Assembly (NCBI GenBank): GCA_016938195.1
Contig: JAFGVC010000052.1
Span: 1 to 42,941, forward strand
DNA from: Tissierellales bacterium
GTDB lineage: Bacteria > Bacillota > Clostridia > Tissierellales > Dethiosulfatibacteraceae
DNA: 42,941 nucleotides
Reading direction: 5' to 3'
Positions 17,763 through 25,609 of the stretch are shown here, in pieces. The notes below the pieces were generated by a model, which was not told the DNA's origin, did not search any database, and worked only from the letters and a program-made list of their open reading frames with translations. A program made the translations under genes and the position numbers. Positions within the stretch are counted from its first letter, which is position 1. Each line of letters begins with the position of its first letter.

Positions 17763-18501
17763 GAAAAACACTTTTTTCGGGATTTTCATATGGCTTATCA
17801 TTTGGGAGATAGCTTATTTGGCAATCAGCCAAGACATTTATCTCCCTTCTCCTTTCAGCGTCTTGATATCAATGATAGATATTATTCAAGAAAAAGAATT
17901 TTATCGAATCATTGTGATGACTTCTTATCGTGTTTGCTTAAGCTTTTTTCTCTCAGTATTGCTCGGACTTGCAACCGGTCTGATATGTGGCTTAAATCAA
18001 AAAATATTTGAAATATTTGAACCGCTTGTCATTTTAATTCGTTCAACGCCCGTTATCTCCATAATAATTCTCGCAATCATTTGGTTCAAATCCTCCTACT
18101 CTCCTGTTTTTACCGGTTTTCTAATGTGCTTTCCAGTTATATGGACAAATATGGTTCAGGGAATCAGAAGCACAGATACCCGATTACTTGAAATGTGCCA
18201 AATTTACGAAATCAGCTTTTTATCTAAACTTCGACATGTCTATTTGCCATCAGCGCTTCCGTTTATTTTCTCTGGCTTTAGCACTGCTTTAGGTTTAACT
18301 TGGAAAGTTGTTGCCGCTGCTGAGGTTTTATCTTTACCAAAATATGGTATTGGCAGCAAACTTCATGATTCAAAGGCTTATCTTGAAATTCCACAATTAT
18401 TTGCATGGACAACCATCATTATTTTATTAAGCTTTATTTTTGAATTTATATTAACTAGAATTTTTGCTAAAAACTACGCTTATCAGTACAAAGAAGATTG
18501 A
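17737..18501 (+). CDS. ABC transporter permease (NitT/TauT type)
   Basis: A 254-residue inner-membrane protein with about six hydrophobic helices (for example around 12-30, 60-85, 95-115, 120-140, 175-200 and 220-245). It has a BPD_transp_1-type EAA region near 155-185, running from MCQIYEISFLSKLRHVYLP into SALPFIFSG, which contacts the ATPase. The frame starts 26 bp inside the end of the substrate-binding gene, with GGGAGGAG about 9 nt ahead, so translation is coupled. It is the membrane channel of the importer. Confidence 0.9.
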   Translation: MRISIFQNKKNTFFGIFIWLIIWEIAYLAISQDIYLPSPFSVLISMIDIIQEKEFYRIIVMTSYRVCLSFFLSVLLGLATGLICGLNQKIFEIFEPLVILIRSTPVISIIILAIIWFKSSYSPVFTGFLMCFPVIWTNMVQGIRSTDTRLLEMCQIYEISFLSKLRHVYLPSALPFIFSGFSTALGLTWKVVAAAEVLSLPKYGIGSKLHDSKAYLEIPQLFAWTTIIILLSFIFEFILTRIFAKNYAYQYKED

Positions 18502-18511
18502 GGAGATTACT

Positions 18512-19222
18512 GTGATTAAAATTAGTCATCTTTATAAAAAATTTGACGACAAAAAAATATTCGACGATTTTTCATTGGAGATTCCGGAAAAAAAAATTAC
18601 TAGTATATTAGGCCCTTCCGGCATTGGAAAAAGTACTTTATTAAAAGTATTAAGTGGTCTTTCCTCTTTTGAATCAGGTGAAATAATTGGCATCTCAGAT
18701 AAGAAAATCTCATTTATTTTCCAAGAAACTCGATTGATTCCATGGTTAACAGTTGAAGAAAATATCGAATTTGTCTTGAAATCTCAGTATAAAGACGGAG
18801 AAAAAATAAAACTTATTTCACAAAGCATTCTTAATCTTGTTGAACTGATACCGTCAAAAAAACTTTATCCGAAAGAACTCAGTGGAGGAATGAAACAACG
18901 TGTGTCTCTTGCTCGTGCCTTTGCGTACCCCTCTGATATTCTTTTAATGGATGAACCCTTTCAAGGACTTGATTTGAGACTTAAAGAGTCAATTTTGAAT
19001 TCATTTATAAAGCTATGGCATTCAAATAATAAAACTGTCATTTTTGTAACACATGATATTGATGAGGCACTGTTGCTGTCGCATCAAATCTATATGATTG
19101 GACAAGAACCTCTAAAAGTCATTTATCATGAATCCTTCGAAAAAGAACTCTCATTAAGATCAATGCACAATCAAGAGCATATACTATCAAAACAAAAAAT
19201 GCTGTCTCAAATCACAGGCTAA
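18512..19222 (+). CDS. ABC transporter ATP-binding protein (NitT/TauT type)
   Basis: A 236-residue ATPase that powers the importer. Motifs are complete: Walker A GPSGIGKST (K40), Q-loop near 71 (FQETRLIPW), signature LSGGMKQR at 123-130, Walker B ILLMDEP (D147, E148), and switch histidine H181 in FVTHDIDEA. I place the start at the GTG at 18512, because GAGGAG lies 6 nt before it and it gives the normal N-terminus IKISHLYKKF. The longer frame from 18464 has no site and would overlap the permease by 38 bp. It is the last gene of the unit. No clear terminator follows before the ilvB promoter. Confidence 0.92.
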   Translation: MIKISHLYKKFDDKKIFDDFSLEIPEKKITSILGPSGIGKSTLLKVLSGLSSFESGEIIGISDKKISFIFQETRLIPWLTVEENIEFVLKSQYKDGEKIKLISQSILNLVELIPSKKLYPKELSGGMKQRVSLARAFAYPSDILLMDEPFQGLDLRLKESILNSFIKLWHSNNKTVIFVTHDIDEALLLSHQIYMIGQEPLKVIYHESFEKELSLRSMHNQEHILSKQKMLSQITG

Positions 19223-19267
19223 CACAGCAGGAAAAAATATTATCCTAGTGGATTCATATTTTATGTA

Positions 19268-19296
19268 TTGATTTTAGTGCAATTTTTTGTTATAAT
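19268..19296 (+). promoter_or_regulatory. Promoter of ilvBN
   Basis: TTGATT (19268-19273), a 17-bp spacer and a perfect TATAAT (19291-19296) with TGT ahead of it form the best promoter in the window. The leader is only about 30 nt, so there is no room for a T-box or leader-peptide attenuator. Confidence 0.75.
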
Positions 19297-19332
19297 CCTT
19301 AACTATATATTGAAAACAAGAGGTGACTAACA

Positions 19333-20988
19333 ATGAAATTAAAAGTATCTGAAGCTGTCATAGCATGTTTAGAGCTTGAAGGTGTTGATACTGTCTTCGG
19401 ACATCCCGGCGGAGCTGTTTTGCCTATTTACGAAGCTTTGAGAACGTCAAACATTCAACATGTACTTGTCAAAAACGAACAATCTTCAGCTCATATGGCC
19501 AACGGCTATGGGCGTGCGAAGGATTCTGTCGGTGTATGCCTTGCGACTTCAGGCCCTGGCGCTACCAATCTAATCACCGGTATAGCTACCGCATATATGG
19601 ATTCTATTCCTCTCATTGCTATTACAGGCCAAGTCAATTCTAAAAAAATTGGTACTGATCTCTTTCAAGAAGCAGATGTTATAGGATCAACAGAACCTTT
19701 TACTAAAAATAATTATCTAATCAAAAACAAAAATGATATTCCTAGAGTGTTTAAAGAAGCTTTTCATATAGCCAATACCGGAAGAAAAGGCCCTGTGCTC
19801 ATAGATATTCCAAGAGATATTCAAGACGAAATTATTGATTTTGAATATCCTGAAACAGTTGAAATCAGAGGTTATAAGCCTACCTTATCAGGCCATTCAA
19901 GACAAATAGCAAAGGCGGTCAAAAAAATCAATGAAGCCACACAACCCATAATATGTGTGGGTGGTGGTATAGGTTCTGCAAATTGCAGAGAAGAATTATA
20001 CGACTTTGTCATGAAAACCAAAATTCCAGTTGTATGCACATTGATGGGTGTAGATAGTTTCCCAAATGACTCTGAATATTTTGCAGGTCTTCTCGGGAGC
20101 CACGGTTACCCTTTTGTCAATGATGCCATGAATAAAGCTGATCTCATAATAGTCATCGGAGCCCGTTTTACTGACCGATCTACTGCAGTCATCAGCGGGA
20201 AAAATACTCATCAGCATATTGTTCATATCGATATTGATCCCGCTGAAATCGGGAAAAATATCAAAACACAAACGCCCATTGTAGGAGATGCTCGATTAAT
20301 TCTTGAAGAGCTATCTCAGAATGATTACAGCTTAGATATCAAAAAATGGACTGACAATATCAAGTATTCTAGAAAAACCTATATGGAAGAGACACTATCC
20401 AAAGTTTGGCCCTTGGAAGGCACTAATCCCTTCCGATTAATTAAAGCTGTCTCAGATTATTCAACCGGAAAATCTTTATTAACTTCAGATGTTGGACAAA
20501 ATCAAATTTGGGCTTCACATTATTACATCGCTAATCAAGAGCGACGATATTTAACCTCCGGAGGATTGGCCCCCATGGGTTATAGTCTTCCCGCCGCTAT
20601 AGGTGCAAGATTTGCCTTAAGGGATGATACAAAAGTAACGTCAGTCATGGGTGAAGGCGGTTTTCAGATGCTAATGGGTGAATTAGCCCTTGTAAAAGAA
20701 TACAATCTTGATATAAAAGTCATCATCCTGAATAATAATCGATTAGGTATGGTTCGTGAGCTTCAGCTACATGCTTATAACAAGAATAGCTTTCACGGCG
20801 TAGATATTGCATTTAATCCGGATTTCATGAAATTAGCAGAGGCTTATGGCATTAAAGGCTATCAAATAAGAAATGATGATGATATTTCAGATGTGCTCTC
20901 ACAAGCCTATGCGTCTGATGAGCCTTGCTTTATAGAATGTATTGTTCATCCAGATTTTCCGACGATGCCAAACGGGAGGTGGGAATGA
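19333..20988 (+). CDS. ilvB: Acetolactate synthase, large (catalytic) subunit
   Basis: This thiamine-diphosphate enzyme of 551 residues condenses two pyruvates to 2-acetolactate (or pyruvate plus 2-oxobutyrate), the first common step of branched-chain amino acid synthesis. The catalytic Glu49 (VKNEQSSAHMANGYGR), the central FAD-type domain (about 190-330) and the C-terminal TPP domain are present. The TPP metal motif, normally GDG...NN, reads MGEGGFQM at 439-446 followed by NNN, so the Mg2+ ligand Asp is Glu441. The rest of the protein is intact and it is paired with ilvN, so I expect activity, but this change should be noted. AAGAGGTGA is the ribosome site. ilvN follows with an ATGA overlap. 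Confidence 0.94.
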   Translation: MKLKVSEAVIACLELEGVDTVFGHPGGAVLPIYEALRTSNIQHVLVKNEQSSAHMANGYGRAKDSVGVCLATSGPGATNLITGIATAYMDSIPLIAITGQVNSKKIGTDLFQEADVIGSTEPFTKNNYLIKNKNDIPRVFKEAFHIANTGRKGPVLIDIPRDIQDEIIDFEYPETVEIRGYKPTLSGHSRQIAKAVKKINEATQPIICVGGGIGSANCREELYDFVMKTKIPVVCTLMGVDSFPNDSEYFAGLLGSHGYPFVNDAMNKADLIIVIGARFTDRSTAVISGKNTHQHIVHIDIDPAEIGKNIKTQTPIVGDARLILEELSQNDYSLDIKKWTDNIKYSRKTYMEETLSKVWPLEGTNPFRLIKAVSDYSTGKSLLTSDVGQNQIWASHYYIANQERRYLTSGGLAPMGYSLPAAIGARFALRDDTKVTSVMGEGGFQMLMGELALVKEYNLDIKVIILNNNRLGMVRELQLHAYNKNSFHGVDIAFNPDFMKLAEAYGIKGYQIRNDDDISDVLSQAYASDEPCFIECIVHPDFPTMPNGRWE

Positions 20989-21470
20989 TGAAAAAGGAAA
21001 GACATGTATTATCAATTACAGTTGAAAACTATTCGGGTACCTTGAGTAAGGTTGCCGGTTTGTTCACTAGGAGAGGCTATAACATCGACACATTAAACGT
21101 TGCAGAAACAATGGACCCGGGAATATCAAGGATCACCGTTACCGTCACAGGAGATGAGGAAGTCTTAGAACAGATTACAAAGCAGCTCAACAAGTTGATT
21201 AATGTCATTAAAATCATTGATTTGACTGCCAAGCAATCTATCTTGAGAGAATTCATGTTTTTAAAAATAAACTGCAATAAAGAAAATCGTTCAGAGATAA
21301 TCCAGCTTGCTACAGTTTTTAAAGGAAAAACAGTCGATGTCGCCGCAAAATCCATCACCATAGAGGTTACAGGAGATGAAGAAAAAAACAATGCTTTTAT
21401 AGAGCTTATGCGTCCTTATGGCATCATAGAAATTGTAAGAACAGGTCTGACAGCAATAGAAAGAGGGTAG
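20985..21470 (+). CDS. ilvN: Acetolactate synthase, small (regulatory) subunit
   Basis: The 161-residue regulatory partner of IlvB mediates feedback by branched-chain amino acids. The N-terminal ACT domain is clear (HVLSITVENYSGTLSKVAGL, then FTRRGYNIDTLNVAET), followed by the C-terminal domain of the family (REFMFLKINC to the end). The ATG at 20985 forms ATGA with the ilvB stop and has GGGAGGTGGG upstream. A second ATG directly follows. The stop codon region is itself part of the terminator stem that ends the operon. Confidence 0.95.
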   Translation: MMKKERHVLSITVENYSGTLSKVAGLFTRRGYNIDTLNVAETMDPGISRITVTVTGDEEVLEQITKQLNKLINVIKIIDLTAKQSILREFMFLKINCNKENRSEIIQLATVFKGKTVDVAAKSITIEVTGDEEKNNAFIELMRPYGIIEIVRTGLTAIERG

Positions 21471-21491
21471 CCCCTCTTTCTTATTTTTTTT
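21458..21491 (+). terminator. Intrinsic terminator of ilvBN, lying within the ends of ilvN and nadE
   Basis: AGAAAGAGGG (21458-21467), loop TAGC, CCCTCTTTCT (21472-21481) make a perfect 10-bp stem followed by TATTTTTTTT. The left arm encodes the last residues of IlvN and the loop holds its stop. The T-run is the antisense of the terminal Lys codons of NadE. On the minus strand the same stem has only a poor T-tract. Confidence 0.9.
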
Positions 21492-23406
21492 GGAGTTCCT
21501 TCATCCATAATGCCATCGACGCATCACTAGGCATTCTCCAATCACCTCTAGGCGAAAGACATACCGACCCAACCTTCGGCCCATCCGGAAGACAAGAACG
21601 TTTAAATTGCTGCGAAATAAATCTACGATAAAAGTTTCCAAGCCATTTTTTTATATATTCCGGTGAATAAATATCTGCAAAAGCCCTGCAAGCTATCAAA
21701 TACATCTTTTGTGGACCAAATCCAAATCTTACCGTATTATATAGGAAAAAGTCATGCAATTCATAAGGTCCTATCAAATCTTCTGTCTTTTGACTGATAT
21801 TTCCATCTTTGTCAGGAGGAAGTAATTCAGGACTTACCGGGGTATCGAGGACATCCATTAAAAGCCCTTTAGTCCTATCGTCCGAATCGTTTTCAGCGAC
21901 CCATTCAACGACATATCGAACGAGTGTTTTTGGGACTCCGCTATTGACACCATACATAGACATATGATCCCCGTTATAGGTAGCCCATCCCATTGCAAGC
22001 TCAGATAAATCACCCGTACCAATAACAATCCCTTGGATTTGATTTGCTAAATCCATCAAAACTTGAGTTCTTTCTCTTGCTTGACTGTTTTCATAGGTAA
22101 CATCATAGGTTTTTGTATCATGTCCAATATCTTTGAAGTGAAGCAAACATGCTTCCTTGATTGAAATTTCTTTAAAGGATGTTCCTAACGACTGAATTAA
22201 TCCTACTGCATTGTTATAGGTTCTATCTGTTGTTCCAAATCCTGGCATTGTAACAGCAAGCACATCACTTCGATTGATTTTCATCTTATCACAGGTTTTT
22301 ACAGCCACAAGCAATGCCAACGTTGAATCCAGCCCTCCTGATATGCCAATAATCATTTTATTCGAATGAATGTGATCCAATCTCTTAGCTAGGCCATTGA
22401 CCTGGATATTGAATATCTCCTCGCATCTTCTAGTTCTTTCGTCATAGTCACTTGGCACAAAAGGATGCGGATTAAAAACTCTTTGAATATCCTCATTTTT
22501 TTCATGAATTGAGAAGAAAACAGGCCTAAATGTTCCTTTTTCCGAATCATGAAAGGTGTTGTTCTGTCTTCTGTCATGGACGATTATATCTAAATCGATA
22601 TCCGCACAAATTAACTCGCCTTGAAATAAATATTTAGATGATTCCTTTAAAAGCTTTCCATTTTCTGATATCAAACAATGTCCCGCAAAAACAAGATCTG
22701 TACTGGATTCACCATAACCTGCAGAAGCATAAACATAACCCGCTATACATCTTGCAGATTGATTGACGACCAGATTTGTCCTATAATCCCCCTTTCCAAC
22801 CAAGTCGTTAGAAGCCGATAGATTGAGAATTACAGTTGCTCCTCCTATTGATAAAGAACTGCTTGGAGGTATAGGTGCCCACAAATCCTCACATATTTCA
22901 ATGCCTACTATCAATTCCTCGAGATTCTCGCACCTGAAAATTAAGTCAGTTCCAATATTTACATCAAATCCACAATATTTTATAGATTTGCTAATACACT
23001 TTTTACCGGATGCAAACCATCTTTTCTCATAAAACTCATTGTAATTTGGCAAAAAAGTCTTTGGTACAATCCCTATTACTTTTCCTTGATTGATTACAAC
23101 CGCACAGTTGTATGTAATACCATCAACAACTATAGGGGCTCCAACAACAATGAACATTTCAAAATCTTTTGAATAATCCGCAATCTCTTTGATCGCATTC
23201 TCAGCTTCATCTGTTAGAATTTTTTGAAAAAAGAGATCTCCGCATGTATATCCGGTAATTGAAAGCTCCGGAAATGCCAAGATTTGTATGCCAAATTGAT
23301 TTGCTTTTTCAATAGTTGACTTAATTTCATTTTTATTGTGATGGCAATCCGCCACCTTCAACTGAATATTGGCTGCTCCTGTTCTGATGTAATTGAATTT
23401 TTTCAT
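21481..23406 (-). CDS. nadE: Glutamine-dependent NAD+ synthetase
   Basis: A two-domain enzyme of 641 residues that amidates deamido-NAD+ with ammonia released from glutamine. The N-terminal nitrilase-type glutaminase carries the triad E47 (FPELSITGYTCGD), K116 (PKTFLPNYNEF) and C172 (GIEICEDLWAP). The C-terminal ATP-pyrophosphatase domain starts around 335 with the P-loop ISGGLDST (356-363). The start at 23406 has GGAAGGG 7 nt ahead; the frame extends to 23439 without support. It converges on ilvN with only 10 bp between the stop codons. Confidence 0.96.
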   Translation of the reverse strand: MKKFNYIRTGAANIQLKVADCHHNKNEIKSTIEKANQFGIQILAFPELSITGYTCGDLFFQKILTDEAENAIKEIADYSKDFEMFIVVGAPIVVDGITYNCAVVINQGKVIGIVPKTFLPNYNEFYEKRWFASGKKCISKSIKYCGFDVNIGTDLIFRCENLEELIVGIEICEDLWAPIPPSSSLSIGGATVILNLSASNDLVGKGDYRTNLVVNQSARCIAGYVYASAGYGESSTDLVFAGHCLISENGKLLKESSKYLFQGELICADIDLDIIVHDRRQNNTFHDSEKGTFRPVFFSIHEKNEDIQRVFNPHPFVPSDYDERTRRCEEIFNIQVNGLAKRLDHIHSNKMIIGISGGLDSTLALLVAVKTCDKMKINRSDVLAVTMPGFGTTDRTYNNAVGLIQSLGTSFKEISIKEACLLHFKDIGHDTKTYDVTYENSQARERTQVLMDLANQIQGIVIGTGDLSELAMGWATYNGDHMSMYGVNSGVPKTLVRYVVEWVAENDSDDRTKGLLMDVLDTPVSPELLPPDKDGNISQKTEDLIGPYELHDFFLYNTVRFGFGPQKMYLIACRAFADIYSPEYIKKWLGNFYRRFISQQFKRSCLPDGPKVGSVCLSPRGDWRMPSDASMALWMKELQKK

Positions 23407-23481
23407 CTTACCCTTCCTAATTTTATAATCTATATTCAAACTCTTACCTTGAATGAATGCTGTATCTATTGTATCATCATA

Positions 23482-23490
23482 AGTATATCA
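23482..23490 (-). promoter_or_regulatory. Extended -10 promoter of nadE
   Basis: TGATATACT on the minus strand (23482-23490) lies about 75 bp before the nadE start. The -35 region is weak. An identical TGATATACT stands on the plus strand at 23543-23551 for the divergent ThiF-like gene. Confidence 0.4.
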
Positions 23491-23542
23491 TATTATCCCA
23501 TGCTTGAAATCTTGAATTTATCGTTTTTTTTATGATTAATTG

Positions 23543-23551
23543 TGATATACT
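23543..23551 (+). promoter_or_regulatory. Extended -10 promoter of the ThiF-like/hisS unit
   Basis: TGATATACT lies 28 bp before the start codon of the E1-like gene. No good -35 is visible: the region 17 bp upstream is a T-run. Confidence 0.45.
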
Positions 23552-23579
23552 ATAAAATATTTAGGAATAAGGAGGACTT

Positions 23580-24260
23580 ATGGAAACAAGATATCTCAGA
23601 AATCTAACTACAATCAGTGAAGCAGATTTGAAGATACTTGCTTCAAGCAAAGTTCTAGTCGTTGGTTGTGGTGGTCTTGGCGGCTATATCATTGAAATGC
23701 TATCAAGAATTGGGATAGGTTATCTAACAATTATGGATCCGGATACCTTTGATGAAACAAATCTTAATCGTCAAATTTTATCTCATGTTTCAAACATAGG
23801 CAAGCCAAAGGTTGATGAGGCTGATAATCGCATCAAAATTGTAAATCCAAGTGTGCATGTCATAAAATATAAAGAAGCCCTCACAGAAGGTAATGCAGAA
23901 AAAATCATAAAAGGTCATCACATAGTCATGGATGCGGTGGACAATATCAGTACTCGACTTCTAATGGAAAAAATCTGTGAGGTCCAAAATATTCCTTTAA
24001 TTCATGGTGCCATTGCTGGCTGGTATTTTCAAGTATCGGTTGTCATGCCGGGAGACAAAACTTTATCTAAAATTTACAGCGAAGCACATGAACACGGCAT
24101 TGAATCAGCAATAGGAAACCCCTCTTTTATTCCGGCAGCTGCAGCCTCATTTCAAGTAAGTGAATGTATCAAAGTATTACTAAACAAAGAGATAGAGCTG
24201 CAAAAAAAACTTATGTATGCAGATTTATTACATAATACCTACCAAATATTCGAAATTTAG
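23580..24260 (+). CDS. HesA/MoeB/ThiF-family E1-like adenylyltransferase
   Basis: A 226-residue single-domain E1-like protein. Signatures are the nucleotide loop VVGCGGLGGY (29-35 GCGGLGG), the acidic strand MDPDTFDETNLNRQ around 52-65 with the family's conserved N-N-R-Q, K76-region GKPKVDEA, and the DAVDNISTR segment near 117-125. The zinc-binding CXXC pairs of MoeB/ThiF are absent and no obvious catalytic Cys follows GAIAGW, so it is a minimal family member. Such proteins adenylate the C-terminus of ThiS/MoaD-like carriers, but no carrier is encoded nearby. AAGGAGGAC is the ribosome site. The histidyl-tRNA synthetase gene follows after 11 bp. TcdA-type tRNA dehydratase is an alternative that fits less well. 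Confidence 0.85.
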   Translation: METRYLRNLTTISEADLKILASSKVLVVGCGGLGGYIIEMLSRIGIGYLTIMDPDTFDETNLNRQILSHVSNIGKPKVDEADNRIKIVNPSVHVIKYKEALTEGNAEKIIKGHHIVMDAVDNISTRLLMEKICEVQNIPLIHGAIAGWYFQVSVVMPGDKTLSKIYSEAHEHGIESAIGNPSFIPAAAASFQVSECIKVLLNKEIELQKKLMYADLLHNTYQIFEI

Positions 24261-24271
24261 GAGCGTTAATC

Positions 24272-25522
24272 ATGAAAATTAATATGAATCCAGTAAAGGG
24301 AATGCGGGATGTACTCCCTGAAGAAAAGGAAATACGAGATTATGTTGAGAAAATGATTGTTGAAACCTACAGAATCAATGGTTTTCAACCCATAGAAACA
24401 CCTGTCGTTGAATCGATTGAGAACTTGCTTGGAAGTAAAGGTGGCGATAATTTAAAGCTCATTTACAAAATATTAAAACGCGGCAACAAGTTAACCCTCG
24501 ACCAACCCAATTTAACAGAAAATGATATCGCAGAATTAGGATTAAGATACGATTTGACAATTCCTCTCAGCCGATTCTATTGCAATAATAGGAATCATTT
24601 ACCTTCAGTATTTAAAGCCGTACAGGTCGGAAATGTTTTTAGGGCAGAAAGAGCTCAACGTGGAAGATATCGAAGCTTTAAACAATGTGACATCGACATC
24701 ATCGGAGATGACTCAAGCAACGCTGAAATTGAATTATTAACAACGACGGCCAAAGCACTCAATCAATTGAATATAGAAAATTTTCAAATCAGAATTAACG
24801 ATAGAAGAATACTCAGATCGGTTGTTCTTCACTGTGGCTTTAAAGAAGACGATTTCGAAAATGTATGCGTTATCTTAGACAAGCTTGATAAGATTGGTAT
24901 AGAAGGTGTTCAGAAAGAACTGCAAGATAAAAAATACGAAACGACAAGCATCGTCAATATCATCAATGCATTGCAACAAATCAATTCAGCCGGACTACAA
25001 GTGTTGAGTGATTTTAATGTGGAAAAATCTGTTACTTCAAACATGGTTTATATTATGAATAATGTGGAAAAAATCGCTTCGGGTAAGTATGATATCGTCT
25101 TTGATTTTACGCTTGTTAGAGGCATGGGCTATTATACCGGACCTATTTTTGAAATTATATATAAGGATTTAGGCTATTCTATCGCAGGCGGTGGAAGATA
25201 CGATGAAATGATTGGCAATTTTATCGGTGAAAATATTCCTGCTGTAGGTTTTTCAATTGGTTTTGAAAGACTAGTCAATCAAATGATTGAAGAAAAATAC
25301 CAAGCCACTGATAACGAGAAACTCGTTTTTCTTTATGAACCCTCTGATAATATTGCAGAAGTCATTCTGCAAGCCGAGTTGCTAAGAAATCAAGGTTATT
25401 TGGTTTCCATCGTGCTTAAAGCTAAGAAAATTGGTAAACAACTTGATCAGTTCTCTAAAAACGGATTTAAAAAATTTGCTATCATCTCTCTTAACCAAGT
25501 AGAAATCAAATCGTTAGATTGA
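24272..25522 (+). CDS. hisS: Histidyl-tRNA synthetase (class II)
   Basis: A class II aminoacyl-tRNA synthetase fold of 416 residues. Motif 2 is at 123-145 (FRAERAQRGRYRSFKQ, with the Gln that contacts tRNA-His in bacterial enzymes). The histidine-specific motif is LVRGMGYYTGPIFE with R283, and motif 3 is AVGFSIGFERL at about 324-334. These catalytic parts, plus a C-terminal anticodon-binding-like domain, argue for a true HisRS rather than HisZ, which lacks that domain. Two oddities: the usual RGLDYY is RGMGYY (Asp replaced by Gly), and the protein ends right after EIKSLD, where related enzymes usually carry a few more residues. It is isolated from aspS, its frequent partner, so it may be a second copy. 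AGGAGCG precedes the ATG. Confidence 0.85.
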   Translation: MKINMNPVKGMRDVLPEEKEIRDYVEKMIVETYRINGFQPIETPVVESIENLLGSKGGDNLKLIYKILKRGNKLTLDQPNLTENDIAELGLRYDLTIPLSRFYCNNRNHLPSVFKAVQVGNVFRAERAQRGRYRSFKQCDIDIIGDDSSNAEIELLTTTAKALNQLNIENFQIRINDRRILRSVVLHCGFKEDDFENVCVILDKLDKIGIEGVQKELQDKKYETTSIVNIINALQQINSAGLQVLSDFNVEKSVTSNMVYIMNNVEKIASGKYDIVFDFTLVRGMGYYTGPIFEIIYKDLGYSIAGGGRYDEMIGNFIGENIPAVGFSIGFERLVNQMIEEKYQATDNEKLVFLYEPSDNIAEVILQAELLRNQGYLVSIVLKAKKIGKQLDQFSKNGFKKFAIISLNQVEIKSLD

Positions 25523-25544
25523 ACTACGCAAAACTCAAAATTAG

Positions 25545-25553
25545 TGGTACAAT
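25545..25553 (+). promoter_or_regulatory. Possible extended -10 promoter of the RND efflux genes
   Basis: TGGTACAAT lies in the 87-bp gap after hisS, 56 bp ahead of the adaptor start. The surrounding TTAGTGGTA is also seen at 5151-5158. No good -35 is present. Confidence 0.4.
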
Positions 25554-25609
25554 AATGTTACAAATTAGTTATTCTAACTCTTGTATCAAAATATGAATAG
25601 TGGTGTGTT

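Noticed and set aside
19297-19332. T-box or leader-peptide attenuator for ilvBN
   Set aside because: The leader is about 30 nt, with no hairpin or run of branched-chain codons.
24272-25522. HisZ (ATP phosphoribosyltransferase regulatory subunit)
   Set aside because: The Arg-containing histidine motif, motif 2 and an anticodon-binding-like C-terminal domain are present, and no his biosynthesis genes adjoin.
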